Source: Verrucomicrobiota bacterium
GTDB taxonomy: Bacteria; Verrucomicrobiota; Verrucomicrobiia; Chthoniobacterales; UBA10450
Direction: 5' to 3'
Assembly: GCA_003219695.1 (NCBI GenBank)
Contig: QHQA01000041.1
Span: 1 to 47,844, forward strand
Length of the DNA stretch: 47,844 nucleotides
How positions within the stretch are numbered: the stretch's first letter is position 1; each line of letters starts with the position of its first letter. The notes beneath the pieces are model-generated. The model was not told where the DNA came from. It searched no databases and saw nothing but the letters and a program-made list of their open reading frames with translations. Position numbers and translations under genes: made by a program. Shown here piece after piece: positions 15,063-22,334 of this stretch.

Positions 15063-17066
15063 CTACCTTTGCGGGCTTAACTGCGCCTGCGCCTGGCGCA
15101 AACCATTGGCTGCGGCTTTGAACTCCGGATTGAGGTGCAACGCTGCCTCAAATTCCGGAATGCTCTCCCTGGGTTTCGCGGATTGAAGCAGCGCCCACCC
15201 CAGATTGGCATGGGCGGCGGCGGCGTTGTTGGGATCCAACCTCACCGCTTCGTTAAATTGATCAATAGCCTCCGGAATTCTGCCCAGCCGCACCAGCGCC
15301 AGTCCAAGATTGTTCCGAATCTCCGCGTCTTTCGGTGCCAACTCTGACGCGCGGCGCACTTCATCAAGCGCAGCTTCGTTGCGGTTCTGCTTCGCTAAAG
15401 CCATGCCCAGCAGATTGTGCGCTTTAGGCGCGTCAGGCTCCGAACGGATTGTCGCCTGGGCGTATTCGATGGCTTCTGGGACCCGGCCCTGGTAAAAACG
15501 GGTAACGCCCATGGTCAACAGCGCCGTGTAGTCATTGGGTTGGATTTGGAGAGCCTTCTCAAAATGCGTCGCGGCTTCATCGAGTTGCCCGCTCTTGTGC
15601 ATGGCCAACCCCAGATTGTCTTCTGCGATGACGTTAGACGGGGCGACTGTGAGCGCGTGCTTAAACAAAGTGATGCTGTCATGCCACCGATGAATCTGCG
15701 CGTCGGTAAGAGTCGCAAGAACCAGCAGAACCACGTTCGCTATTGCTGCACTAAGCCACGGCGCAACGCGGCGCCTTTCCGCGATGTCCGCTAATCCGAA
15801 CACGAGCGCAATGAACAAGCCGATTGACGGAATATAAAAGTAGCGGTCCGCCATGGTTTGCGCGCCAACCTGAACGAGTCCGATGACGGGAACCAGTGTT
15901 CCCAGGAACCAAAGCCAGCCTACGATGAGGTAGGGCCGGAGTTTCCGTTGAAAAAAACAAAATGCCGTAATTGCAATCAATAGCAACGTCGCGCCGATGA
16001 TCTGCCAGGGCGGTATGCCCGCCTTCGGGAATGGGTAAAACACGGCAAGATCATTCGGCCAGAAGGCGAGCAGCAAGTATTTCGCATACGAGACGAGCAC
16101 GTTCGACAGCCGCGGCGTAATAGGGAACTGTGTGAATGTGCGCACAGCGCCGAGATGAGATTGCGCGACGGATGTGACAACTGCGGACGCTGCGACGAGA
16201 GCAAACAACGGTATCTTTTCAACGGCCAATCCGCGCCACGTTTGCGCGACAGCAAACGCGCTGTAGCCACGCCCCTGTGGGGCGTCCCGGTTGCGACGGG
16301 CCACAGGCCCGTGGCTACAGGACCGGCCCAGGGGCCAGTAATCAAGCAGCAACATGACAAAAGGCCACGTCACCAGCATTGGTTTGGCCAATAACCCCAG
16401 CGCGAGCATGATGGCGGTCCATGCGTAGCGCCTGATCGAAGGCGCCTCCGCGTAACGCACGTAAGCGATCAGCGACAGCAAGCCGAAAAATGTGGACAGA
16501 GTATCTTTGCGTTCGGACGCCCACGCTACCGATTCCACGTGCAACGGGTGCAGCGCAAAAAGCGCCGCGACCAGTGCGCTCGACCAGCGGGCGTGTGTTG
16601 TTCGGAAGAGAAACCAGAAGACAAGCAACGTGTTTGCCGCATGAATCAGTGCGTTAACGAGCAGATGGCCACCCGCAACCGTGCCGAAGAGTTGGCTATC
16701 GATCATGTGTGCGATCCATGTGAGTGGATGCCAGTTCCCCGCGTAAAAGGTGGTAAACGCCCAGGCGAGTCCCGCGAGTGTAACACCGCGATTCACCATT
16801 GGATTTTCCTGGATATACGTCGGATCATCGAACGAGATGAAGTGATGCCCGATCACTTGCGCGTAGATCCCAAACGTTACTATCGCCAGACCGAGGAGGA
16901 TGAGAAGGTCGGGTCGCCCGAATGTTGTAGTAGCGCATGCGTCTCGTCCGCCACCGGACGGACTCGCCGTGGCGAGCTTGCGTTCGCGCGAGCTGATAAA
17001 GGAATCTTCTTGCCGGGGTGCGGAGACACGCCGGTCTTCTCGCTTTTGCGCGGTCCGTTTAGCCAT
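15063..17066 (-). CDS. TMTC-like membrane protein with C-terminal TPR repeats
   Basis: 667 residues from ATG 17066 (a GTG at 17099 would add 11). The N-terminal half has about ten membrane spans. Its first loop reads HHFISFDDPTYIQENPMVNR, followed by GNWHPLTWIAHMID and FALHPLHVESVAWASERKD, all typical of TMTC-type O-mannosyltransferase-like proteins with TPRs. The last 190 residues hold about five TPR units (NLGLAMHKSGQLDEAATHFE, NNLGLALVRLGRIPEAIDQF). Protein glycosylation at the outer face of the membrane is the likely field of action, by analogy only. A 60-bp palindromic repeat is inserted in frame at 16261-16320, adding about 20 Arg/Gly/Ser-rich residues (CSHGPVARRNRDAPQGRGYS) after LLLDYWPLGR. 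Confidence 0.8.
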   Translation of the reverse strand: MAKRTAQKREDRRVSAPRQEDSFISSRERKLATASPSGGGRDACATTTFGRPDLLILLGLAIVTFGIYAQVIGHHFISFDDPTYIQENPMVNRGVTLAGLAWAFTTFYAGNWHPLTWIAHMIDSQLFGTVAGGHLLVNALIHAANTLLVFWFLFRTTHARWSSALVAALFALHPLHVESVAWASERKDTLSTFFGLLSLIAYVRYAEAPSIRRYAWTAIMLALGLLAKPMLVTWPFVMLLLDYWPLGRSCSHGPVARRNRDAPQGRGYSAFAVAQTWRGLAVEKIPLFALVAASAVVTSVAQSHLGAVRTFTQFPITPRLSNVLVSYAKYLLLAFWPNDLAVFYPFPKAGIPPWQIIGATLLLIAITAFCFFQRKLRPYLIVGWLWFLGTLVPVIGLVQVGAQTMADRYFYIPSIGLFIALVFGLADIAERRRVAPWLSAAIANVVLLVLATLTDAQIHRWHDSITLFKHALTVAPSNVIAEDNLGLAMHKSGQLDEAATHFEKALQIQPNDYTALLTMGVTRFYQGRVPEAIEYAQATIRSEPDAPKAHNLLGMALAKQNRNEAALDEVRRASELAPKDAEIRNNLGLALVRLGRIPEAIDQFNEAVRLDPNNAAAAHANLGWALLQSAKPRESIPEFEAALHLNPEFKAAANGLRQAQAQLSPQR
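16261..16320. repeat. REPIN-like repeat, family B copy 2, inside the TMTC-like gene
   Basis: Exactly 60 bp: CTGTAGCCACGCCCCTGTGG at one end and CCACAGGCCCGTGGCTACAG at the other are imperfect reverse complements. The length is a multiple of three, so the host frame continues. Confidence 0.85.
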
Positions 17067-17099
17067 ACTCTTTGCGAGACTATCAGATAGGCCTGACAC

Positions 17100-17451
17100 A
17101 CAAAACCCTCAAATTATTTCGTAAATTATCGCGTGGAGGCGCTCAGCCCCAGCCGATTGCCTTTGCCGCTCTGCGGCGATGAGCGTGTTGTTTCGGCGAT
17201 TGCTGTAAGATAGAAGTTCGCGATCGCGAGGGCGCCATCGCCAGGTCGCAGCGGCGTCCGCTGCCCCAAAAACCCGCCTTCGCGCAAGGCTACTCCGAAA
17301 GTTTTCGCGAGCAGGCAGGCGGGCTAAGGGAAAGCCCCGCCGGACTAAACGAGACAGCTTCGCTGCTTTCCGATTGTGGCGGAGGCAGAAAGACCGGTGC
17401 CGGCTGGAGCGCGAACGGGGACTGGAAACAGGCAATGCGATCAGTTAATAT
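17100..17451. other. Spacer with family A half-copy 4
   Basis: No gene supported. 17331-17371 reads AAAGCCCCGCCGGACTAAAC followed by GAGACAGCTTCG, a shortened family A unit with only one hairpin strand of its own. It is preceded at 17273-17322 by CGCCTTCGCGCAAGGCTACT-type and GAGCAGGCAGGCGGGC sequence that resembles the long stem of copy 2. Confidence 0.6.
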
Positions 17452-17751
17452 GTGGCCGTGGACTCGGAGCGAGAAAAGATCCTGGCGCGGCTGCGTGCTG
17501 GCCTGCCAGCTCTGAAACGGGAGTTTCCACTGCATGGGCTGGCGTTATTTGGTTCGGTCGTGCGGGGCGAAGTTTCAGACGGAAGCGACATCGACATCCT
17601 GGCTGATGTGGAACCCTCCATCGGCCTCGATTTCGTGACGCTTGCTGCCAGACTAGAGCAGTTAACTGGACATAAAGTCGATCTCGTTTCGCGCCGGGCA
17701 CTCAAACCGTCGCTTTGGAAGGAAATCGAACCGGAATTAATCGATGTCTAA
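17452..17751 (+). CDS. mntA: MntA-type nucleotidyltransferase antitoxin
   Basis: 99 residues from GTG 17452 (GTG 17458 is also possible). The minimal-nucleotidyltransferase signature is complete: LFGSVVRGEVSDGSDIDILAD with Gly-Ser at 34-35, the paired Asp46 and Asp48 in SDID, and a third acidic residue further on (KVDLVS). In HepT/MntA type VII systems MntA adds AMP units to a Tyr of the HEPN toxin and silences it. The stop overlaps the next gene's ATG by 8 bases, which fits a two-gene operon. Confidence 0.85.
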   Translation: MAVDSEREKILARLRAGLPALKREFPLHGLALFGSVVRGEVSDGSDIDILADVEPSIGLDFVTLAARLEQLTGHKVDLVSRRALKPSLWKEIEPELIDV

Positions 17752-18076
17752 ACGCAAGCCGAGCCTTTTGCTCGACGATATCCGGACCTCGATTAGCAAG
17801 ATAGAGCGCTACATTGCCAGCTTGGACGAAGCCTCATTTCTTGCCGACGAAAAAACGATCGACGCGGTGGTGCGCAATCTCGAAATAATTGGAGAGGCGG
17901 TAAAGCAACTTCCAGCCGAATTCAAGGTGCAACACTCGGCGATTCCCTGGCCGCAGATTGCCGGCTTGCGCAATCGGATCGTGCATGACTACGCGGGCAT
18001 CGATCTGAAACTTGTCTGGAATATTTTGCAGACAGCGATTCCCAAGCTGGCGGTTCAGATCGCCGAGTTGAAATAG
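17744..18076 (+). CDS. hepT: HepT-like HEPN-domain toxin (DUF86)
   Basis: 110 residues, all helical by pattern. The HEPN RNase motif R-x4-H-x-Y is present as RNRIVHDY (Arg76, His81, Tyr83); this Tyr is the one modified by MntA in characterised systems. IIGEAVKQLP and LRNRIVHDYAGIDLKLVW are the usual family landmarks. Predicted to cleave cellular RNA unless adenylylated by the partner encoded just upstream. Both genes look intact, in contrast to the damaged modules at 10-12.7 kb. Confidence 0.88.
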   Translation: MSKRKPSLLLDDIRTSISKIERYIASLDEASFLADEKTIDAVVRNLEIIGEAVKQLPAEFKVQHSAIPWPQIAGLRNRIVHDYAGIDLKLVWNILQTAIPKLAVQIAELK

Positions 18077-18206
18077 CAGCGATTACAGCAGGACTCTGTG
18101 GCCGGGTGTGGCGAAGAAGCCGCGCGCCATCCGCGCCATCCGCCTGTCACGCCGAAGCTCCCCAATCCGTGTCATCCGCGTAATCCGCGGTCGTCTCCCA
18201 AAAATA

Positions 18207-18275
18207 AAAGCCCCGCCGGACGCTTCCGGCGGGGCTTTGAATGAATTAACTTAAACTAAACGAGCCGAGCTCGTT
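18207..18275 (-). terminator. Intrinsic terminator of the pilin gene (family A copy 5)
   Basis: On the minus strand, reading from the pilin stop: CTCGTTTAGTTTAAGTTAAT, ATTCATTC, then AAAGCCCCGCCGGA, a 4-base loop, the exact complement and TTTTATTTTT. A 14-bp GC-rich stem followed by a T-run is a classic rho-independent terminator, about 50 bases after the pilin stop. It also belongs to the five-copy repeat family. Confidence 0.85.
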
Positions 18276-18288
18276 TATTGTGAATAGC

Positions 18289-18999
18289 TCAAGGGAATTG
18301 CAGCACGCCTGCACCGGGCGTAATAGGATCGTTTTGAGTCGGAGCTCCAATAGTATCGCCAACCTTATAGCCGACTGAATTCTGGAATGTCGTACCATTG
18401 TTCCAACCAGCACCTGTGGCCTTACCTACCCTGAAGACACTCGCGTCCCAGACTTTGCGTATGGTGATGAAACCTTTCGTACCGTACGGAACGGCGGCTG
18501 GATTCAGTGCCTGGTCGTAAACGTAGTTTCTGCTGGTGCAAAAAATCGTCGTTGCCGGATCGACGTCCTGGACCATCCAAACTTTCAGGGCGGCTGTCCC
18601 GGCAGGGCCGCTTAGCATGTCGATGCCGTTTACCGTACCTACCGTAGCAGTGAACGCGGCACTGGGAGCATTCATCATCTTGATAGCGTCGCCACCTTTC
18701 AGATAACCCTTTCCAGTTAGTATATTGAGGTAATCCACCAAGGTCGTTGGAAGTGCCGGCGTAAGATCGCCGGGCCAAGCCGAAGAGGAATCGCCGGTTG
18801 CTGAGCCGTCGTTCGCCATTTGGAATTGAGCCAGGTAAAGCTGGCGCATGTTGTTCATTGTCCCGGTCTGTTGAGCCTTGGATAGCGCCGACGTTAACGC
18901 GGGCACTGCCAGTGCTGCCAGGATCGCGATAATCGCAATCACGACCAGCAACTCAATGAGGGTGAATGCTGAGAGGAATTTGTTTATTTTGATTTTCAT
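18289..18999 (-). CDS. Type IV prepilin-like protein (major pilin/pseudopilin type)
   Basis: 236 residues. A short basic leader (MKIKINKFLSA) is followed by FTLIELLVVIAIIAILAALA, the class III signal and N-methylation helix with Glu at +5. The residue before the cleaved Phe is Ala, not the usual Gly. The globular part (GDLTPALPTTLVDYLNILTG, PSAAFTATVGTVNG, YGTKGFITIRKVWDASVFRV) has the look of G-type pseudopilins with short loops. Predicted role: subunit of a pilus or secretion pseudopilus, processed by PilD. Expression from its own promoter (19197-19225), a long leader and a dedicated terminator suggest a highly expressed monocistronic gene. The pilus assembly locus starts 4.6 kb away. Confidence 0.9.
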   Translation of the reverse strand: MKIKINKFLSAFTLIELLVVIAIIAILAALAVPALTSALSKAQQTGTMNNMRQLYLAQFQMANDGSATGDSSSAWPGDLTPALPTTLVDYLNILTGKGYLKGGDAIKMMNAPSAAFTATVGTVNGIDMLSGPAGTAALKVWMVQDVDPATTIFCTSRNYVYDQALNPAAVPYGTKGFITIRKVWDASVFRVGKATGAGWNNGTTFQNSVGYKVGDTIGAPTQNDPITPGAGVLQFP

Positions 19000-19196
19000 T
19001 TGGGTTTTCTTTTCTGCGTTGTTCTGAGGGTTCTTGGTCTCAGAGGGTTTTGTTTTTTGGGGGTTGGGTTTGCTCTGAGAATTCCTGCCCGCCGCAGTCA
19101 GGCGGCTGCCGGACGGAGGCGGGTTCTTCTCAGAGGGTTTGGTTCTGGGTTTTTGTTGGGGTTGTTCTCAGAGTTTTTGATCTGAGATTGAGGCGG
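19000..19196 (-). promoter_or_regulatory. Long G-poor pilin mRNA leader with repeated CTCTGAG units
   Basis: On the minus strand about 190 bases separate the promoter from the pilin ATG. The leader is C/A-rich and nearly free of G apart from repeated ACTCTGAGA / CCTCTGAGA motifs at about 19160-19175, 19127-19140, 19070-19080 and 19035-19050. A GC-rich palindrome (CCTGCCCGCCGCAGTCAGGC, 19085-19104) is inserted in it. Such an unstructured leader may protect or enhance the mRNA; this is inference. Confidence 0.45.
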
Positions 19197-19225
19197 CTTA
19201 TCGCAGGGGTCACGGGTAAAGTCAA
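19197..19225 (-). promoter_or_regulatory. Sigma-70-type promoter of the pilin gene
   Basis: Minus strand: -35 TTGACT (19220-19225), a 17-base spacer, and -10 GATAAG (19197-19202). Five of six and four of six bases match consensus. It points toward the prepilin gene with a predicted start near 19190. Confidence 0.6.
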
Positions 19226-19603
19226 CAATTATTTTTAACTTTTTTTTCGCCTTCGCCAAGGCTACGGCGGACAAGCGGGGGTGGGAAACCACCCTCCCTT
19301 CGTCCCGCCGGGAGCATACGCGTCTCGCCGCGGGACGGATTCGCCGTGGCGAACGTGTGGGTCGCAGCTTGCCCGCCCGTGTGCGGGCGTCCTCGCGACG
19401 ACGAACTTTTACGGGGAGTTCGCGAAGGCGGGACATCGTCGCCAGCACCCGAGACGGGCGCGCTCCCCAGAAATGTCGTCGCTGCGGGATGATTCGTGAG
19501 AATGGACAACGCGTTCCATGTGCTCTTTTTGTTCGTGCCCATTCGTGTTTCCCCTGTTCTTCTACGAGATTCGCGGGACTAAGTTCTGAAAAATTTTTAA
19601 ACT

Positions 19604-19806
19604 TTTTTAGACACGAATTGACACGAATGAGCACGAATAGGGGACGAGGAGGAGAGAACCACGGATCGCACGGATCAAAACGGATGGGGCAGCAGCCCCG
19701 TAAACCGGCATCAGCAATGCCGGCTACAGATCTATCCGTTTAATCCGTGACATCCGTGGTACTCCCGCTTTTGATTGCTGTGAATTCGCGTGCACTCGTG
19801 GTTAAC
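19604..19806. repeat. Nested composite palindrome (families D and B)
   Basis: Outer arms: ACACGAATTGACACGAATGA (19611-19630) against GAATTCGCGTGCACTCGTGG (19782-19801). Middle arms: ACCACGGATCGCACGGATCA (19659-19678) against a near-perfect complement at 19734-19760. Centre: GGGGCAGCAGCCCC and the GTAAACCGGCATCAGCAATG hairpin closing at CTAC (19700-19727). The right half recurs almost unchanged at 23507-23608. Confidence 0.75.
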
Positions 19807-19820
19807 CTCATCTGCCGCAA

Positions 19821-19852
19821 TTGACACTATCGACAGCTCTGTGAACTATAAC
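19821..19852 (+). promoter_or_regulatory. Candidate promoter giving a leaderless mRNA
   Basis: A perfect TTGACA (19821-19826) and TATAAC (19847-19852) lie directly before the ATG at 19858. The 20-base spacing is longer than ideal. A start 6-7 bases after the -10 would fall at the ATG itself, so the transcript would be leaderless. Confidence 0.4.
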
Positions 19853-19857
19853 CTGGT

Positions 19858-20082
19858 ATGACCGCCACTGCGTTACGCGAAGCGATTGATTCTGGCAAAC
19901 CGTTCCGGCTCCGGTCTGGGGATGGCGCAGTGATTGATGTGCCGACGCGCGATCACGCCTTTCTCAATCCAACCGGCCGATTGGTCGTTGTGTTCACCGA
20001 TGATGATGGAGCGCGCGTGCTCGACGTGGCGCTGGTCACAGCAATCGATTACAAGAAAGCGCCAGAGGAGCTCGGCCGATAG
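19858..20082 (+). CDS. Small beta-rich protein of unknown function
   Basis: 74 residues: MTATALREAIDSGKPFRLRS, then GDGAVIDVPTRDHAFLNPTG, RLVVVFTDDDGARVLDVALV and a short tail. The pattern (a starting helix, KPFxL, a hairpin with VP-T-RDH, two further strands ending in a DVALVTAI strand) recurs in the frameshifted gene at 10207-10420, so at least two copies existed in this region. I recognise the pattern as a conserved orphan family but know of no function. Possible second small gene follows 13 bases later. Confidence 0.65.
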   Translation: MTATALREAIDSGKPFRLRSGDGAVIDVPTRDHAFLNPTGRLVVVFTDDDGARVLDVALVTAIDYKKAPEELGR

Positions 20083-20095
20083 AAATAAGGCGACC

Positions 20096-20149
20096 ATGGA
20101 TTACCCAGAGCGACTCCGCCGCAAGCGAACACGTTTAGCCCGCGAATAA
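20096..20149 (+). CDS. Possible 17-residue start of an interrupted small gene
   Basis: ATAAGG lies 6-11 bases before ATG 20096. The frame MDYPERLRRKRTRLARE ends where a repeat begins (TAGCCCGCGAATAACCCGCC, 20138-20157). Beyond the repeat, 20199-20271 reads KERQIVAAMHAKRRPGYWRE and RLGKT to a stop. The two pieces could be one small basic protein split by the repeat. Unproven. Confidence 0.25.
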   Translation: MDYPERLRRKRTRLARE

Positions 20150-20676
20150 CCCGCCACGCGGGCAGGCTGCGAATAAACGCTAATATAACAGTCCAAGGAG
20201 CGGCAGATCGTTGCAGCGATGCATGCCAAGCGGCGACCGGGCTACTGGCGTGAACGACTCGGTAAAACGTAAACCACGAATCCGCCAAACTCCGATAGTC
20301 TTCGCGAGGCCGCGCTTCGCCGCGTAAAAAAGCTATACGCGGCTTCGCGCAAAAATTCTTATCTTCGGCGCTTGACTTCCGATGTCCCGGGTGCGCGCTT
20401 CGTCATTTTTTCGTCATTCGACATTCGGATTTTTCGCCATTGCCCCGTACCCAAAGAATTTTAACCACGGATCACACTGATTACACGGATACACGGCACT
20501 CGGGCTTCGTTCTCATCCAAACATCCGTGTCATCCGTGCAGTCCGTGGTTTTCTCCTCTGCTCCCAATTCGTGTGCATTCGTGGTTAACCTTTTCTCCGA
20601 AGAAAAATTTCGAAGATTTTCAAAAAAGTCTTGACGCGATTTTGCGTTTCGCGGCAAAAGGGGTTCGGCCAATGAT
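20150..20676. other. Spacer with family D inverted repeat
   Basis: 20463-20497 (ACCACGGATCACACTGATTA onward) and 20517-20547 (CATCCGTGTCATCCGTGCAG onward) form inverted arms, followed by AATTCGTGTGCATTCGTGG (20569-20587). No gene is supported apart from the possible basic-protein remnant at its left end. A weak TTGACG lies at 20631-20636. Confidence 0.6.
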
Positions 20677-20697
20677 GTGTGCACGTGTACACGCGAT

Positions 20698-22308
20698 GTG
20701 AAAAAACAAATTAATCCTTCCGCTAAGGCGCACCTTCTCCGGAGCGCGCTCATTCTGCTTTCACTGGTGACTTTCAACCGCGAGATTTATTGTCAGACCC
20801 CGACTCCGACTGCGACGCCAACGTCCACTGCGACGGGATGCTCGATCCCGCCGCCGGGAGAATGCGCATCGTATGAAGCGGAGTCGAGCAACAACACGCT
20901 GGGAGGAAGCGCGTTTGTTCTAAGCTGCCCGACGTGCTCCGGTGGACTTAAAGTAGGCTACGTGGGCAGCAACGATGGTACTCTCCAGTTCAATGCTGTT
21001 GGTGTTGTCGCCACGGGCAATTACACCGTGTCGATCTGCTACCTTAATGGAGACGCGGTCCGCTACGCCTATCTGAGCGTGAACGGCGGCCCAGGAACCC
21101 CTTTGAGTTTTCCGTCCACTGGCTCGTTTGAGACTGTGGGGTCAATACAGATAACCGTCACTTTGAACACCGGCTGCAATACGCTTGAGTTCTACAATCC
21201 GATTGTTGGTAGCTGGGCTCCGGATTTCGATCGGATTCAATTCAACTGCCCAACCTGCACGGTGGCTTCTCCCACGCCCACACCTACGCCTACGCCTACA
21301 CCCACGCCTACACCTACGCCCACCACTCCAACACCAACCCCCACACCGGAGGGGTGCTATCCCAATTTCACGACAGCAGAAGGGTGCGATGCGCTTGGTT
21401 CGCTCACTACCGGCTCTGGAAATTCAGGGCTCGGTTGGGGTGCGCTCTTTGTCGATACCATCGGCAACTTCAATACCGGTGTCGGCGGCGGAGCGCTGGC
21501 ACTAAACACCATGGATTCCAATACTGCAGTCGGCGCAGCCGCCTTGTTGCTCAACACCAGGGGCTCACAGAACACTGCTGTTGGAACTGATGCGCTCGTC
21601 TTTAACGGCAGCGGGGACGTCAGCGGCGACGGCAATACTGCGACCGGTTACTCTGCGCTCATGAACAATCTCACTGGCGGCTCCAATACGGCTATCGGTT
21701 GGGAAGCGCTCATGGCCAACATCGATGGGCTCGAGAACGTGGCCCTGGGTACTCTTTCCCTCTCAAGCAACACCAGCGGATTCAACAATACAAGCATCGG
21801 TAGTCTGGCGCTCGAGAACTCTATAGCCCCGAACAGACACGTTATCGTAGGCACAATGGCCGGGTCTGGAATTACCATCGTCGATGACAACATCATCATC
21901 GGCCACCATTCTGGTGTGCACAGTCGCTTTGGCCAGGAAGATCACGTCTGCTATATCGGCAACATCTATGGTGCGAACGTGGACAACTTCGGCGGGGTTG
22001 CCCGTATGGTGTTCGTCGATCCCGATGGAAGGTTGGGCACAGTGCCTTGTCCTGCCGACGCATGTGGGGGTAATTCTTCTCCCGAAGGCCTCCAGCCCCA
22101 AGCGATTCCCGACGCCGCCAGGCAAACCATACTTAAGCTCGAACTTCAGAACCTGGAGGCAACCATCTCGCAGCAGCAGGACCAAATAGAGATGCTCGCC
22201 GCCCAGATTAAAGAACAGATCGAGCAAATCCAGAAAGTGAATGCCCAACTCGAAATGAATAAGCCAGCGGCAAAAATCATTGTGAACAAAACCAAAGCTT
22301 TTCCTTGA
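20698..22308 (+). CDS. Secreted modular protein: CBM35/6-like domain, Thr-Pro linker, beta-roll repeats, coiled coil
   Basis: 536 residues from GTG 20698, which directly precedes a signal peptide (HLLRSALILLSLVTF, then NREIYCQ); GTG 20677 would add seven residues. In order: a short Thr-Pro stretch; a carbohydrate-binding-type beta domain (CASYEAESSNNTLGGSAFVL to WAPDFDRIQF, about residues 50-185) with the AE-E start of CBM35/CBM6; a (Pro-Thr)n linker; about ten 14-residue units like NTAVGAAALLLNTRGSQ, a YadA-head-type left-handed roll; VHSRFGQEDHVCYIGNIYG; VDPDGRLGTV; and a C-terminal coiled coil. In related fibre proteins an S74 chaperone domain sits after DGRLG; here it is missing. Probably a surface adhesin or glycan-binding fibre. 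Confidence 0.75.
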   Translation: MKKQINPSAKAHLLRSALILLSLVTFNREIYCQTPTPTATPTSTATGCSIPPPGECASYEAESSNNTLGGSAFVLSCPTCSGGLKVGYVGSNDGTLQFNAVGVVATGNYTVSICYLNGDAVRYAYLSVNGGPGTPLSFPSTGSFETVGSIQITVTLNTGCNTLEFYNPIVGSWAPDFDRIQFNCPTCTVASPTPTPTPTPTPTPTPTPTTPTPTPTPEGCYPNFTTAEGCDALGSLTTGSGNSGLGWGALFVDTIGNFNTGVGGGALALNTMDSNTAVGAAALLLNTRGSQNTAVGTDALVFNGSGDVSGDGNTATGYSALMNNLTGGSNTAIGWEALMANIDGLENVALGTLSLSSNTSGFNNTSIGSLALENSIAPNRHVIVGTMAGSGITIVDDNIIIGHHSGVHSRFGQEDHVCYIGNIYGANVDNFGGVARMVFVDPDGRLGTVPCPADACGGNSSPEGLQPQAIPDAARQTILKLELQNLEATISQQQDQIEMLAAQIKEQIEQIQKVNAQLEMNKPAAKIIVNKTKAFP

Positions 22309-22334
22309 GCGAGAGTTCACGGAAAGCTGAAAAA

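Larger units (their letters stand above)
19226..19857. other. Repeat-filled spacer without a gene
   Basis: 19245-19500 is dispersed GC-rich repeat sequence (CTTCGCCAAGGCTACGGCGG, GGGACGGATTCGCCGTGGCG). Similar pieces occur at 2716-2740, 16961-16975 and 31931-31952. 19604-19806 is a nested inverted repeat listed separately. The open frames crossing this area follow the repeats and lack any family resemblance. Confidence 0.6.

Noticed and set aside
19098-19634. 178-residue minus frame upstream of the pilin
   Set aside because: It runs through dispersed GC-rich repeats and the pilin leader; no family-like segment.
20677-20697. GTGTGCACGTGTACACG palindrome as an operator
   Set aside because: It lies in or just before the start of the fibre gene; a single short palindrome is not enough to claim a binding site.
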